Shown: positions 1 to 8,300 of the stretch, piece by piece
Layout of the letters: every line of letters begins with the position of its first letter
Numbering within the stretch: the stretch's first letter is position 1
NCBI GenBank assembly: GCA_910584235.1
Contig: CAJTZD010000041.1
Location: 1-34,346 of the forward strand
From: an uncultured Acetatifactor sp.
Lineage (GTDB): Bacteria; Bacillota; Clostridia; Lachnospirales; Lachnospiraceae
Direction of reading: 5' to 3'
DNA length: 34,346 nt
The notes under the pieces: generated by a model
Databases searched by the model: none
The model's input: the letters and a program-made list of their open reading frames with translations, nothing else
Told to the model about the DNA's origin: nothing
Program-made: the position numbers and the translations under genes

Positions 1-1350
1 TGCGGGGTGCCGTTTTGCCAGGCGGGGATGATGATCTGCGGCATGGCCAGCGGGTGTCCGCTGCACAATCTGGTGCCGGAGTGGAACGATTTGGTGTATA
101 TGGGGAATTGGGAGCAGGCTTATAGGAGGCTTCAGAAAACCAATCCTTTTCCGGAGTTTACCTCCAGGGTGTGCCCGGCGCTTTGCGAGGCGGCCTGTAC
201 CTGCGGGCTGATCGGGGAGCCGGTGGCCACCAGGGAGAACGAGTATGCCATTATTGAGCATGCATATGAGCAGGGGTATGCGGCTCCCAGACCGGTTAAG
301 GTGCGCACGGGGAAGAAAGTGGCCGTGGTGGGCAGCGGGCCCTCCGGCCTCGCGGCGGCAGACCAGTTGAATAAGAGGGGACATTCCGTCACGGTGTATG
401 AGCGGTCTGACCGCATCGGCGGGCTGTTGATGTACGGAATTCCGAATATGAAGCTGGAGAAGCGGATTGTGGACAGGAAGCGCAGGGTGATGGAGGAAGA
501 GGGGGTTGTCTTTGTCACCGGCGTGGACGTGGGGAGGGATGTTAAGGCGGAACAGCTTTTGCGGGAGTTTGACAGGGTGATTCTAGCCTGCGGGGCATCA
601 AATCCCAGGGATATCAAGGCTCCCGGGAGGGATGCGAAAGGGATTTACTTCGCGGTGGATTTTCTGAAAGCGAATACCAAAAGTCTTCTGGATTCGGAGT
701 TTGCGGATAAGGCATATGTGGATACAAAAGACAAGGATGTAGTTATCATCGGAGGCGGCGACACGGGCAATGACTGTGTGGGCACCGCCATCCGCCATGG
801 GGCGAAGAGCGTCACCCAGATCGAGATGATGCCAAAAGCGCCGGATACCAGGACTCAGGACAATCCCTGGCCGGAATGGCCGAAAGTGTGCAAGACGGAT
901 TATGGCCAGCAGGAAGCCATTGCGGTGTACGGGCATGACCCCAGGATCTATGAGTCCACCGTGAAAGAATTCGTGAAAGATAAGGACGGGAAGCTGGCGG
1001 CGGTGAAGATCGTGAAGCTTTCCTGGGAAAAGGATGAGGCGGCGGGCCGGATGAACATGAAAGAGGTGCCGGGCAGCGAGGAGACGCTTCCTGCGGATAT
1101 TGTGCTGATTGCGGCGGGCTTTCTGGGGGCCCAGAGCTATGTGGCGAAAGCCTTTGGCGTGGAGCTGAACCAGCGGACTAATGTAAAGACGGAAGCCGGG
1201 CAGTACCAGACCGACAGGGAGAACGTGTTCGTTGCCGGGGACATGCACAGAGGGCAGTCTCTGGTGGTCTGGGCCATCAGGGAGGGGAGGGAAGCCGCGA
1301 AAGCCGTGGACGAGAGCCTGATGGGGTATTCGGGGCTGACGGTGCAGTGA
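1..1350 (+). CDS. gltD: Glutamate synthase small subunit GltD, 5'-truncated
   Basis: FAD- and NADPH-dependent subunit of glutamate synthase; it passes electrons from NADPH through iron-sulfur clusters to the large subunit, which makes glutamate from glutamine and 2-oxoglutarate in the cytoplasm. The frame is open from base 1, and the first visible residues (CGVPFC) belong to the conserved cysteine-rich N-terminal domain, so roughly 40 residues lie upstream of the window. Further cysteines follow in SGCPLHN and VCPALCEAACTCG. A dinucleotide-binding motif GSGPSGLAAA sits near residue 118, a second nucleotide motif GGGDTGNDC near 250, and the C-terminal FAD motif VFVAGDMHRGQS near 410. About 449 residues are visible of the usual ~490. 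It is convergent with the regulator downstream and has no evident link to the sugar genes. A related NADPH-dependent oxidoreductase of this superfamily is possible, but the match to GltD is strong. Confidence 0.93.
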   Translation, partial: CGVPFCQAGMMICGMASGCPLHNLVPEWNDLVYMGNWEQAYRRLQKTNPFPEFTSRVCPALCEAACTCGLIGEPVATRENEYAIIEHAYEQGYAAPRPVKVRTGKKVAVVGSGPSGLAAADQLNKRGHSVTVYERSDRIGGLLMYGIPNMKLEKRIVDRKRRVMEEEGVVFVTGVDVGRDVKAEQLLREFDRVILACGASNPRDIKAPGRDAKGIYFAVDFLKANTKSLLDSEFADKAYVDTKDKDVVIIGGGDTGNDCVGTAIRHGAKSVTQIEMMPKAPDTRTQDNPWPEWPKVCKTDYGQQEAIAVYGHDPRIYESTVKEFVKDKDGKLAAVKIVKLSWEKDEAAGRMNMKEVPGSEETLPADIVLIAAGFLGAQSYVAKAFGVELNQRTNVKTEAGQYQTDRENVFVAGDMHRGQSLVVWAIREGREAAKAVDESLMGYSGLTVQ

Positions 1351-1368
1351 GAATTTGGAACCGTGATA

Positions 1369-1403
1369 TGACGAGGGGGCTGTCTTGTTTCGTTCCCCTG
1401 TCA
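1369..1403. terminator. Weak hairpin between convergent genes, possible terminator
   Basis: TGAC (1369-1372) plus AGGGG (1374-1378) pair with CCCCT plus GTCA (1395-1403), with one bulged G and a 16-nt loop. It lies 18 bases after the gltD stop, between two convergent genes, where a terminator is expected. No T-run follows on either strand, so this is at best a weak or factor-assisted terminator. Confidence 0.3.
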
Positions 1404-1447
1404 TTATGCACGATGAGATTTCACGCTGAGACCTACCTGGCCAGGCA

Positions 1448-2380
1448 TCAGTCACGATAGAATTCCATGAGAATATTTTGGGGATAATCCCCGAATTTCT
1501 CCCCGAAAAGGTTGAAGCCCCCGCAGAATTCCGCGTTCTCCTTTACCTCCAGCTTCAGCCGGATGTTTTCCGCCTGGAGCAGGCCCAGGGAGGACAGGTT
1601 CTCGCTGGAGGACAGGGTCTTGTCGATATAGCAGCCGTGGGAGGTGATCTCCACGGTGCGCAGCAGCCCGTACTGGGTGGAGGAGGGATTCCACCAGCCG
1701 GGATTGAGCTTGCCGGGCCGGTCTCCGTAATCTCCTGTAGAGTGCAGGATGCCGATTTCCCGGCCGTTGATGCTTACGGTAATGTCCGAGGGCCAGTTGT
1801 TATTGTAGCCTAAGGCTTCGGAGCAGATCTCAAAGGAGAACCGGATGCGGTTCACGGGATTTGCCGTCAGGAAGCTGTTGGAAAACCGGTATTCCAGGAA
1901 ACCCATGCTGAGCCATATGAGCTGGGCCTTGAAGCGGTCCGGGCTGGTAAATACGCTCAGGGTATCCTCATATCCGATGTCCCCCTGCACGCTGGAGGCC
2001 ATGCCGCAGGAGGGAATCGCCCTGTAGTCAAAATAGCATCCCACAGGCATGGACTCCCGGTAGAGGCATTCCGGCTTGTTGTCCGGGGCGAAAGGGAAGA
2101 TTTGGACAGAGAGCATATCTGTCTGCAGCCCGCAGAGCCGCTGGGAGCCCTTGGAGCCGGGGATGGTCTGGGTGAAGATCAGCCCCGCAGCCTCCAGGTT
2201 CTTGATGTACAGGGCGGCGCTGGAAAGGGGGATGCCGAATTCTTCTGCCACATCCGTGATGATGGCAGGTTTTTTTGCCAGAAAATTCAATACGTCTATG
2301 CGGATAGGCGAGGAGAGCGCTTTGCATATGTTGATGATCTTCTCCTTGTCGTCCAGTGTCAGTGCCAGATTCTGCTTCAT
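1448..2380 (-). CDS. ArsR-type winged-helix regulator with beta-rich C-terminal domain
   Basis: Predicted cytoplasmic one-component transcription factor of 310 residues. Residues ~10-95 look like an ArsR/SmtB winged helix: 'ICKALSSPIRIDVLNFLAKK', then the recognition-helix region 'VAEEFGIPLSSAALYIKNLE' and the wing 'AGLIFTQTIPGSKGSQR'. Classical ArsR proteins have about 100-120 residues; here ~210 more follow, rich in alternating beta-type segments, with 'ITVSINGREIGIL' and 'GWWNPSSTQYG'. That region resembles a jelly-roll ligand-binding domain more than a metal site, and no ArsR-type cysteine pair is seen. It is transcribed divergently from the GH2 gene at 2768, the usual place for a local repressor, so it likely controls the first sugar operon and perhaps itself. 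The ATG at 2380 has only a weak ribosome site. The effector is unknown; a sugar is an inference. Confidence 0.8.
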   Translation of the reverse strand: MKQNLALTLDDKEKIINICKALSSPIRIDVLNFLAKKPAIITDVAEEFGIPLSSAALYIKNLEAAGLIFTQTIPGSKGSQRLCGLQTDMLSVQIFPFAPDNKPECLYRESMPVGCYFDYRAIPSCGMASSVQGDIGYEDTLSVFTSPDRFKAQLIWLSMGFLEYRFSNSFLTANPVNRIRFSFEICSEALGYNNNWPSDITVSINGREIGILHSTGDYGDRPGKLNPGWWNPSSTQYGLLRTVEITSHGCYIDKTLSSSENLSSLGLLQAENIRLKLEVKENAEFCGGFNLFGEKFGDYPQNILMEFYRD

Positions 2381-2436
2381 AGATAAATGCCTCTGTTTTT
2401 TTCCATATTTTATGTTTTTTCTATAAACATACTGTA

Positions 2437-2465
2437 ATTATATCTATTTTTCCAATGTATTGCAA
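2437..2465 (-). promoter_or_regulatory. Predicted sigma-A promoter of the ArsR-type regulator gene
   Basis: On the minus strand a perfect -10 TATAAT (2437-2442) is preceded by TTGCAA (2460-2465) with a 17-nt spacer. The predicted start near 2430 leaves a leader of about 50 nt. CAATG occurs twice exactly 10 bp apart (2453-2457 and 2463-2467) over the -35, so a factor could bind here on one face of the helix; that part is speculative. Confidence 0.6.
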
Positions 2466-2662
2466 TGGATTTTTTGTATTTCTACAGAATTTGTGTTTTA
2501 AAACTCTGTATTGGCCGGGATTCTCCTGGAAACAGGGCGGGGCTGCAAAGCCTATATTTATAAAAAATGCACATAAACCCCTTTTAAAACATAATATATA
2601 TAGAAAAGAATCGCTATATTTTGTGAGAAATTGCCAAAATTTAAAATATTCTCCGTTTTATA

Positions 2663-2691
2663 TTGACATTATGCCTTGATAGAGATAATAT
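2663..2691 (+). promoter_or_regulatory. Predicted sigma-A promoter of the first sugar operon
   Basis: A perfect -35 TTGACA lies at 2663-2668. The -10 is either GATAAT at 2684-2689 (five of six matches, 15-nt spacer) or TAATAT at 2686-2691 (four of six, 17-nt spacer). The start would fall near 2695-2698, giving a leader of about 70 nt before the ATG at 2768. The imperfect -10 fits a promoter held off by a repressor. Confidence 0.55.
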
Positions 2692-2693
2692 TA

Positions 2694-2710
2694 ATACATA
2701 AATTATGTAT
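2694..2710. promoter_or_regulatory. Perfect 8-1-8 inverted repeat, likely operator
   Basis: ATACATAA (2694-2701), one central A, then TTATGTAT (2703-2710) form a perfect inverted repeat. It sits immediately downstream of the predicted -10 and spans the expected transcription start, where a repressor would block initiation. A lone half-site ATACATAA recurs at 2722-2729. AT-rich inverted repeats of this kind are typical targets of ArsR/SmtB winged-helix proteins, and such a gene is divergent next door. Binding itself is an inference. Confidence 0.5.
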
Positions 2711-2767
2711 ATAAAAATTAAATACATAAAATATAAAGATAAAAATCGCAGACAAAGGAGTGGCAAC

Positions 2768-4498
2768 ATGCAGAAAAATTATCCAAGGCCGCAGTTATGC
2801 AGGGAAAACTGGAAAGACTTAAACGGGAAGTGGCGTTTTCTCTTTGACGATGAGGACAGAGGCGAAAGCAGGTGCTGGTACAAGGACGTGTTTTCGGACT
2901 ACAGGGAGATCGTAGTCCCCTTTTCCTATGAGACCCGGGCCAGCGGAATCGGGGACGGCAGGCTGCACCGGATAGTCTGGTACCAGAGGGATGTGGAGTG
3001 GGAGCCCTCCGGAAAGCGGACATTATTGCATTTCGAGGGCGTGGACTATGAGGCAAAGGTCTGGGTCAACGGCAGATGCGCCGGCAGCCACACAGGGGGC
3101 TATGCCAGGTTTTCCATGGACATCACCCCGTATCTTACGCCTGGGACCAACACCCTTACGGTCCGGGCACAGGACAGTGACAGCTGCGTTCAGCCCAGGG
3201 GAAAGCAGAGATGGAAGCGGGAGAATTTCGGCTGCTGGTATGTCCAGACCACGGGAATCTGGAAGACGGTGTGGATGGAGGAGGTGCCGGAGCATTATAT
3301 CCAAACCATCAAGGTCACGCCGGATATTGACAGGGCCAGAGCGGTATTTTCCCTGACCCTGAACCAAAAGCCCGAAGAACCTCTGGAGCTGGAATGCAGG
3401 ATCCTGTACCAGGGCAGCTGCGTTTCCGGACAGAGGATAAACGTTTCCGGACAGTCTGTGGCCTTTGAGCAGCCGGTATGCAATCCGGAGGAGCCATGGC
3501 AGGTGGAGTATTGGAGCCCCGGCCATCCCGCCCTTTACGATGTGGAGCTGACTTTGGAGGACGGCGGGCAGCAGGACCGTGCGGACAGCTACTTCGGCAT
3601 GCGCAAGATCTCCGCGGAGGGCGGGAAAGTGCTCCTGAACAACCGTCCCTTTTACCAGAGGCTGATCCTGGATCAGGGCTACTGGAAAGAATCCGGACTG
3701 ACGCCGCCCTCGGAGGAGGCCCTGATCAGGGATATTGACCTGATTCTGCAGGCAGGCTACAACGGCCTGCGCAAGCATGAGAAGATAGAGGACGAGAGGT
3801 TCCTGTACTGGTGCGACGTAAAAGGGCTTGTGGTATGGTGCGAGATGCCTTCCCAGTATACATTCCACGACCGGGCCATGGAGGCCTATGTCGGGCAGTG
3901 GATGGAGATTGTGAGGCAGAATTACAACCATCCCTGCATTATCACCTGGACGGCTTTCAACGAAAGCTGGGGGATTGAGCATGTGTATACGGATGAGGCC
4001 CAGCAGAAATTCACTGAGGCGGTGTACCATCTGACCAAGGCTTTTGACGCCATGAGACCCGTGATCGTAAACGACGGGTGGGAGCATACGGTGTCCGATA
4101 TCCTGACCCTCCATGACTACGAGGAGGATGCCCGGGCATTCAGGGCCCGGTACGGGGACATGCAGGCTCTGGTGGAGAACCGGATTCCCTTTAATAAAGA
4201 AAGATATGCGCTGGCAAGAGGCTTTGTCTACCGGGGCCAGCCCGTGCTCCTAAGCGAGTACGGCGGCATCGCTTTCTCCACAGAGGAGGGATGGGGCTAT
4301 GGCAGGCAGGCGGATTCCGAGGAGGCTTTCCTGAAGCGCTTCGGGGAGATGATGGAGGCCATCAGGGACACACCTTACTTCACCGGATTCTGCTACACCC
4401 AGCTGACGGATGTGGAACAGGAGGTCAACGGCCTGTGCACCATGGAGCGGGAGCCGAAAGTGGATATGGACGAAATTAAGAAGATCAATATGCTCTAG
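2768..4498 (+). CDS. Glycoside hydrolase family 2 enzyme (beta-galactosidase/beta-glucuronidase-like)
   Basis: Predicted cytoplasmic retaining exo-beta-glycosidase of 576 residues with no signal peptide. Residues ~10-185 form the GH2 sugar-binding domain ('WKDLNGKWRF', 'VDYEAKVWVNG', 'GGYARFSMDIT'), ~186-280 an immunoglobulin-like domain, and ~285-576 the TIM barrel. The acid/base Glu399 lies in 'FNESWG' and the nucleophile Glu497 in 'LLSEYGG'. The frame is open back to 2705, but the ATG at 2768 has AAAGGAG just upstream and begins the conserved domain; the 21 extra residues are AT-rich leader sequence. It is shorter than LacZ (~1000 residues) and closer in size to the compact GH2 beta-glucuronidase/galactosidase group. 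As first gene of the operon it probably digests the imported oligosaccharide. The substrate cannot be fixed from sequence. Confidence 0.9.
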   Translation: MQKNYPRPQLCRENWKDLNGKWRFLFDDEDRGESRCWYKDVFSDYREIVVPFSYETRASGIGDGRLHRIVWYQRDVEWEPSGKRTLLHFEGVDYEAKVWVNGRCAGSHTGGYARFSMDITPYLTPGTNTLTVRAQDSDSCVQPRGKQRWKRENFGCWYVQTTGIWKTVWMEEVPEHYIQTIKVTPDIDRARAVFSLTLNQKPEEPLELECRILYQGSCVSGQRINVSGQSVAFEQPVCNPEEPWQVEYWSPGHPALYDVELTLEDGGQQDRADSYFGMRKISAEGGKVLLNNRPFYQRLILDQGYWKESGLTPPSEEALIRDIDLILQAGYNGLRKHEKIEDERFLYWCDVKGLVVWCEMPSQYTFHDRAMEAYVGQWMEIVRQNYNHPCIITWTAFNESWGIEHVYTDEAQQKFTEAVYHLTKAFDAMRPVIVNDGWEHTVSDILTLHDYEEDARAFRARYGDMQALVENRIPFNKERYALARGFVYRGQPVLLSEYGGIAFSTEEGWGYGRQADSEEAFLKRFGEMMEAIRDTPYFTGFCYTQLTDVEQEVNGLCTMEREPKVDMDEIKKINML

Positions 4499-4522
4499 GA
4501 CATATGCGGGGAAGGAGATACC

Positions 4523-7399
4523 ATGAAGAGAGGAAGAAAATGGATTGTGCTGTGCTGCGCATTTGTGTGCGGGGCTGTGGTTTTCTTCATTTCAGGCGTA
4601 AGGAAGAGCACACAGACAGCAGACCTGCAGCAGGCCATGGAGGCCATGGAAGAGCTTCTGTTTTCCCAGGACGGCATTGACACGGAGAATTACAAGAAAT
4701 ATATCGCCGGATACCAGTCGCAGATCTACCAGGGAGAGGACATCCGTTTTGACTTAAGCGAACTTCCTGAGGAGGAAAGGACGGCAGGCGCGGGAGAGGG
4801 GATGGACTTTCGGCTGGAGGTGGAGGAGGCCGGCCTGTATACGGTAGGCTTCCGCTACAAATGCACCGGGGACAATATTCTCCAGACCAGTATGGCGCTT
4901 GCGTGCAACGGAGCCTATCCCTATGAGGAGTTGCAGCGCCTGTTCTTCCCGGATACCTGGGTCTCCGGAGAGAAGCAGTACGACCGGTATGGGAACGAAT
5001 GCATCGCCATGCCCGGGAGGCAAAACGCCTGGAGCTTTACCTGGATGCGTGACATTTCCTTTTTGCAGAACGCGCCCCTTATGGTGTATCTGAATCAGGG
5101 GGAAAACGAATTTTCCCTGACGGCCAACGAGGGCAGCGTGGTCATCGAAGAAGTGGTGCTGGCGGCGCCTGTGAGCGTGGCCGGGGACGGGGAACAGACA
5201 GCCGCAGGCTCTGCCTGCATTGAGATTGAGGCAGAGGACTTTTGCTATCGGAACTCCCCCAACATCCGCACGGAGAGCTCTTTCAATCCTGACGTCACTC
5301 CCTGCGACGGGACGCTGAAGCTTCAGAACGTGATCGAGGAGGCCTCCTTTCGGATCGGGGGCACCAGCGTGTCCTATGAGGTGGAGGTGGATACGGAGGG
5401 GTACTATTATCTTGCCTTTGACTATCAGCAGAGCTCCAAATCCAATTTTACGGTGTACCGGAATCTCTATATCGACGGTGCCATTCCCTCGGCTTCCTAT
5501 GAGAACATTGGCTTTCCCTATACCAATGCCTATGAGCGCAAATGCCTGGAGGCGCCGGTGTACCTGACGGCGGGAACCCACGAACTGACCCTTGAGGTGT
5601 CTCTGGCGCCCTATGGGGACGCGGTGGCCATACTGGACGCCATTGTGGCCAAGATCAATGACATGGCCCTGTCCGTGAACAAGATCACCGGAGGCAATAC
5701 CAGCAAATACAGGGACTTTGACCTGGACGAGTATGATTTGGACATTGCGGGTAATCTAAGTGCCTGGGCGGACACCATAGAGCAGGTATACGGGATCCTG
5801 ACCCGGGCGGACCAGTTCGGGGAGAAGAACGGGGAGATCAAGCTGCTGGACACGGCGGCGGTATCCCTGCGGGAGCTGGCGGCAAAGCCCAATGAGCTGC
5901 CCCAGAACATCAACCGCTTCTCCTATGGGGACAGCTCGGTGCGCCAGTACCTGACCACAGTGTCGGAGAATCTCAGCATGGGAGGCTGCTCCTTTGACAA
6001 AATCTATCTCTATCAGGAGGACGGGGCGCTTCCGGCCCGGAAAGGCTTTTTCGAAAAGCTTTCCCTGCGGGCGGAGCACTTCATGGCCTCCTTTACCCAG
6101 GATGACTATGCGCCCGGCTATGGGGACTCGGATACCCTGGAGATCTGGGTGAACCGGCCCAGGCAGTATCTGGAGATGATCCAGAGAATGGCGGATACGG
6201 ACTTTACGGAGCGCACGGGCATCAAGGTGAACCTGTCCATTGTGCCGGACCAGCAGAAGTTGATCCTGGCCAATGCCTCAGGGAAAGCCCCCGACGGCGC
6301 CATCGGCATCAGCGCAGGATATGTGTATGACCTGGCCGTGCGAAAGGCTTTGGCGGATTTGAGACAGTTTGGGGACTTTAAGGAGGTGGGCAGGCGCTTC
6401 GCCCCGGGAATGCTGATTCCCGGCGTATGCGATGAGGGCGTCTACGCCATCCCGGAGACCTTTAACTTTTATGTCATGTTCTACAGGACGGATATCTTTG
6501 AGAAATTAAATCTCCCTGTGCCGGACAACATGGACCAGGTCAGAGACCTGCTGCCGGAGTTAAACCGGATGGGGCTGGGCTTCAATACCCATGTGGCCAA
6601 TCTGCCCACCAAGACCTTTGCCGCCACGGCGCCTTTCGTATTCCAGAGCGGCGGCAGTCTCTACGAGGAGGGATCCATGACCTGCAGACTGGACTCGCCG
6701 GAGGTGATAGAGGGCTTTCGGTATCTCACGGAGAATTTCACGGTCTATGACATGGACTATGAGATTCTGAGCTTTTACCAGTCTTTCCGGGACGGCCGGA
6801 CTCCCATCGGCGTGTCCAACTACGGAACCTACAACCTGTTAACCAACGCTGCGCCGGAGCTAAACGGCTGCTGGGACATTGCGCTGTATCCGGGGCTGGT
6901 GCAGGAGGACGGAACCGTAGACCGCTCCACCTCCGGGGCCGCGGAGAGCTGCGTGGTCTTTGCGGCCTCAAAACAAAAGCAGGCGGCCTGGGAATTCATC
7001 AGCTGGTGGATGTCCGATGAGGTGCAGACGGAATTCTCCTTTATGCTCCAGGCCACGCTGGGAAACGAGTACATGTGGAACTCCGCCAACTTAAACGCCA
7101 TTGCGGCAGCGCCCTGGAGCACCGACCACAAGAAGATCATCATGGAACAGCTAAGCTGGACCAACGAGATGCCTCCGGTGCCCGGAAACTATATCGTAGA
7201 GCGGGAAATGGGCAATGTGCTGGTGAATGTGGTGACATCCAATGTAAACCTGCGGACAGCCATTGACGATGCCCAGAAGCGCATCAATGCGGAGCTTTTG
7301 CGCAAGCTGGAGGAATTCGGTTATATCGACAGCGAGGGGAACCGGAAGAAAGAGCTGGTCATACCGGACATAGAGACGATTGAGGGGTGGTTGGAATGA
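4523..7399 (+). CDS. Giant membrane-anchored solute-binding protein with two carbohydrate-binding-like domains
   Basis: Of 958 residues; ordinary CUT1 binding proteins have 400-550. Residues ~8-26 are a hydrophobic segment with no lipobox cysteine in the usual context, so it is likely held by an uncleaved N-terminal anchor. Residues ~70-215 and ~230-380 look like two beta-sandwich domains of the CBM6/35 kind; the second opens with 'IEIEAEDF' and carries 'VDTEGYYYLAFDY' and 'YLTAGTHELTLEV', phrasing typical of that fold. A helical stretch (~385-530) leads to a family-1 binding-protein domain (~535-890) with 'NFYVMFYRTDIFEKL' and 'KQKQAAWEFISWWMS'. The ATG at 4523 follows GAAGGAGA. Its stop overlaps the next start (ATGA), so it is translationally coupled to the permease and is presumably its receptor. 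It would capture a polymer or large oligosaccharide at the outer membrane face; the ligand is unknown. Confidence 0.85.
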   Translation: MKRGRKWIVLCCAFVCGAVVFFISGVRKSTQTADLQQAMEAMEELLFSQDGIDTENYKKYIAGYQSQIYQGEDIRFDLSELPEEERTAGAGEGMDFRLEVEEAGLYTVGFRYKCTGDNILQTSMALACNGAYPYEELQRLFFPDTWVSGEKQYDRYGNECIAMPGRQNAWSFTWMRDISFLQNAPLMVYLNQGENEFSLTANEGSVVIEEVVLAAPVSVAGDGEQTAAGSACIEIEAEDFCYRNSPNIRTESSFNPDVTPCDGTLKLQNVIEEASFRIGGTSVSYEVEVDTEGYYYLAFDYQQSSKSNFTVYRNLYIDGAIPSASYENIGFPYTNAYERKCLEAPVYLTAGTHELTLEVSLAPYGDAVAILDAIVAKINDMALSVNKITGGNTSKYRDFDLDEYDLDIAGNLSAWADTIEQVYGILTRADQFGEKNGEIKLLDTAAVSLRELAAKPNELPQNINRFSYGDSSVRQYLTTVSENLSMGGCSFDKIYLYQEDGALPARKGFFEKLSLRAEHFMASFTQDDYAPGYGDSDTLEIWVNRPRQYLEMIQRMADTDFTERTGIKVNLSIVPDQQKLILANASGKAPDGAIGISAGYVYDLAVRKALADLRQFGDFKEVGRRFAPGMLIPGVCDEGVYAIPETFNFYVMFYRTDIFEKLNLPVPDNMDQVRDLLPELNRMGLGFNTHVANLPTKTFAATAPFVFQSGGSLYEEGSMTCRLDSPEVIEGFRYLTENFTVYDMDYEILSFYQSFRDGRTPIGVSNYGTYNLLTNAAPELNGCWDIALYPGLVQEDGTVDRSTSGAAESCVVFAASKQKQAAWEFISWWMSDEVQTEFSFMLQATLGNEYMWNSANLNAIAAAPWSTDHKKIIMEQLSWTNEMPPVPGNYIVEREMGNVLVNVVTSNVNLRTAIDDAQKRINAELLRKLEEFGYIDSEGNRKKELVIPDIETIEGWLE

Positions 7400-8286
7400 A
7401 GAAAAGGAGATTCAGGGTAAATGCTGCCGTATGGTTTCTGCTGCCGTATTTATTGATGTTCGTCACTTTCATCGTGATACCGGTGCTTGCGGCAATGGTT
7501 CTAAGCTTTACGAACTACGATGCGGTGCAGACGCCGAAGCCGGCGGGGTTCCTCAACTACATCAATCTGCTGACCCAGGACGAGATCTTCATGCAGTATG
7601 TTCTGCCCAATACCTGTGTGTTCGCTTTCATCGTGGGACCGGTGGGATATATGCTTTCCTTTCTGCTGGCATGGATGCTGGCCCAGATCAGCAAGGTGCC
7701 CCGGACCATCCTGGCCCTTTTGATCTACTCCCCCTCCATGACTTCAGGGGTGGCTATGGCGGTGGTCTGGAAAATTATCTTTGCGGGAGACCAGATGGGC
7801 TATGTGAATTCCCTGCTGATGAATTTAGGGATCACGAACCAGCCGATTCTCTTTACCTCCGACGCGAGATTCCTGCTGCCCATTATGATCGTGGTATCTC
7901 TGTGGAGCAGCATGGGCGTGGGTTTTCTGGCCATCCTGGCGGGAATCCTGAATATCAATCCGGAGTACTATGAGGCGGCTGCCATAGACGGGATACGCAA
8001 CAGATTCCAGGAGATTTTCTATATCACCATTCCCCAGATGAAGCCTCAGATGATGTTCGCGGCAGTGATGGCGGTGGTGAACACTTTTTCCGCCGGGGCC
8101 ATAGGCGTGCAGCTAAGCGGCTCCAATCCCACGCCGGCCTACGCGGGACAGTTAATTGTGAATCACATTGAGGACTACGGCTTTATCCGGTATGAGATGG
8201 GGTATGCGTCGGCGATTTCGGTGGTGCTGCTGGCAGGGGTCTACACCATTTCCAGGGTGGCCGGCAGAGTATTTCGAGAGGACTAA
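7396..8286 (+). CDS. CUT1 sugar ABC transporter permease, MalF type
   Basis: Integral membrane subunit of 296 residues with about six hydrophobic segments, starting with 'AAVWFLLPYLLMFVTFIVIPV'. The cytoplasmic EAA loop that docks the ATPase is 'YYEAAAIDG' near residues 191-199, followed by 'FYITIPQMKPQM'. An in-frame GTG exists at 7387, but the ATG at 7396 overlaps the previous stop (ATGA) and has GAGGGG upstream, so I chose it. Its coupling to the giant binding protein suggests the two work together. The matching MalG-type subunit is not adjacent; the best unpaired candidate is at 16124. No ATPase is encoded in the window; Firmicutes CUT1 systems often share one MsmX-type ATPase. Confidence 0.93.
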   Translation: MKKRRFRVNAAVWFLLPYLLMFVTFIVIPVLAAMVLSFTNYDAVQTPKPAGFLNYINLLTQDEIFMQYVLPNTCVFAFIVGPVGYMLSFLLAWMLAQISKVPRTILALLIYSPSMTSGVAMAVVWKIIFAGDQMGYVNSLLMNLGITNQPILFTSDARFLLPIMIVVSLWSSMGVGFLAILAGILNINPEYYEAAAIDGIRNRFQEIFYITIPQMKPQMMFAAVMAVVNTFSAGAIGVQLSGSNPTPAYAGQLIVNHIEDYGFIRYEMGYASAISVVLLAGVYTISRVAGRVFRED

Positions 8287-8300
8287 AGGAGGTGGGCTGT

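Larger units (their letters stand above)
2381..2767. other. AT-rich divergent intergenic control region
   Basis: These 387 bases separate the regulator gene from the first sugar operon. They are far more AT-rich than the genes on either side. They hold the two divergent promoters and the inverted repeat listed separately. An open frame at 2455-2679 has no credible ribosome site and no recognisable product, so I do not call it a gene. No convincing riboswitch or RNA gene was seen. Confidence 0.7.

Noticed and set aside
1436..1445. CCTGGCCAGG palindrome as a terminator hairpin
   Set aside because: A 10-base palindrome with no loop can form only about three RNA base pairs, and there is no T-run.
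3023..4114. Minus-strand open frame of 363 codons
   Set aside because: It is antisense to the GH2 gene with intact catalytic motifs, and its translation resembles no known protein.
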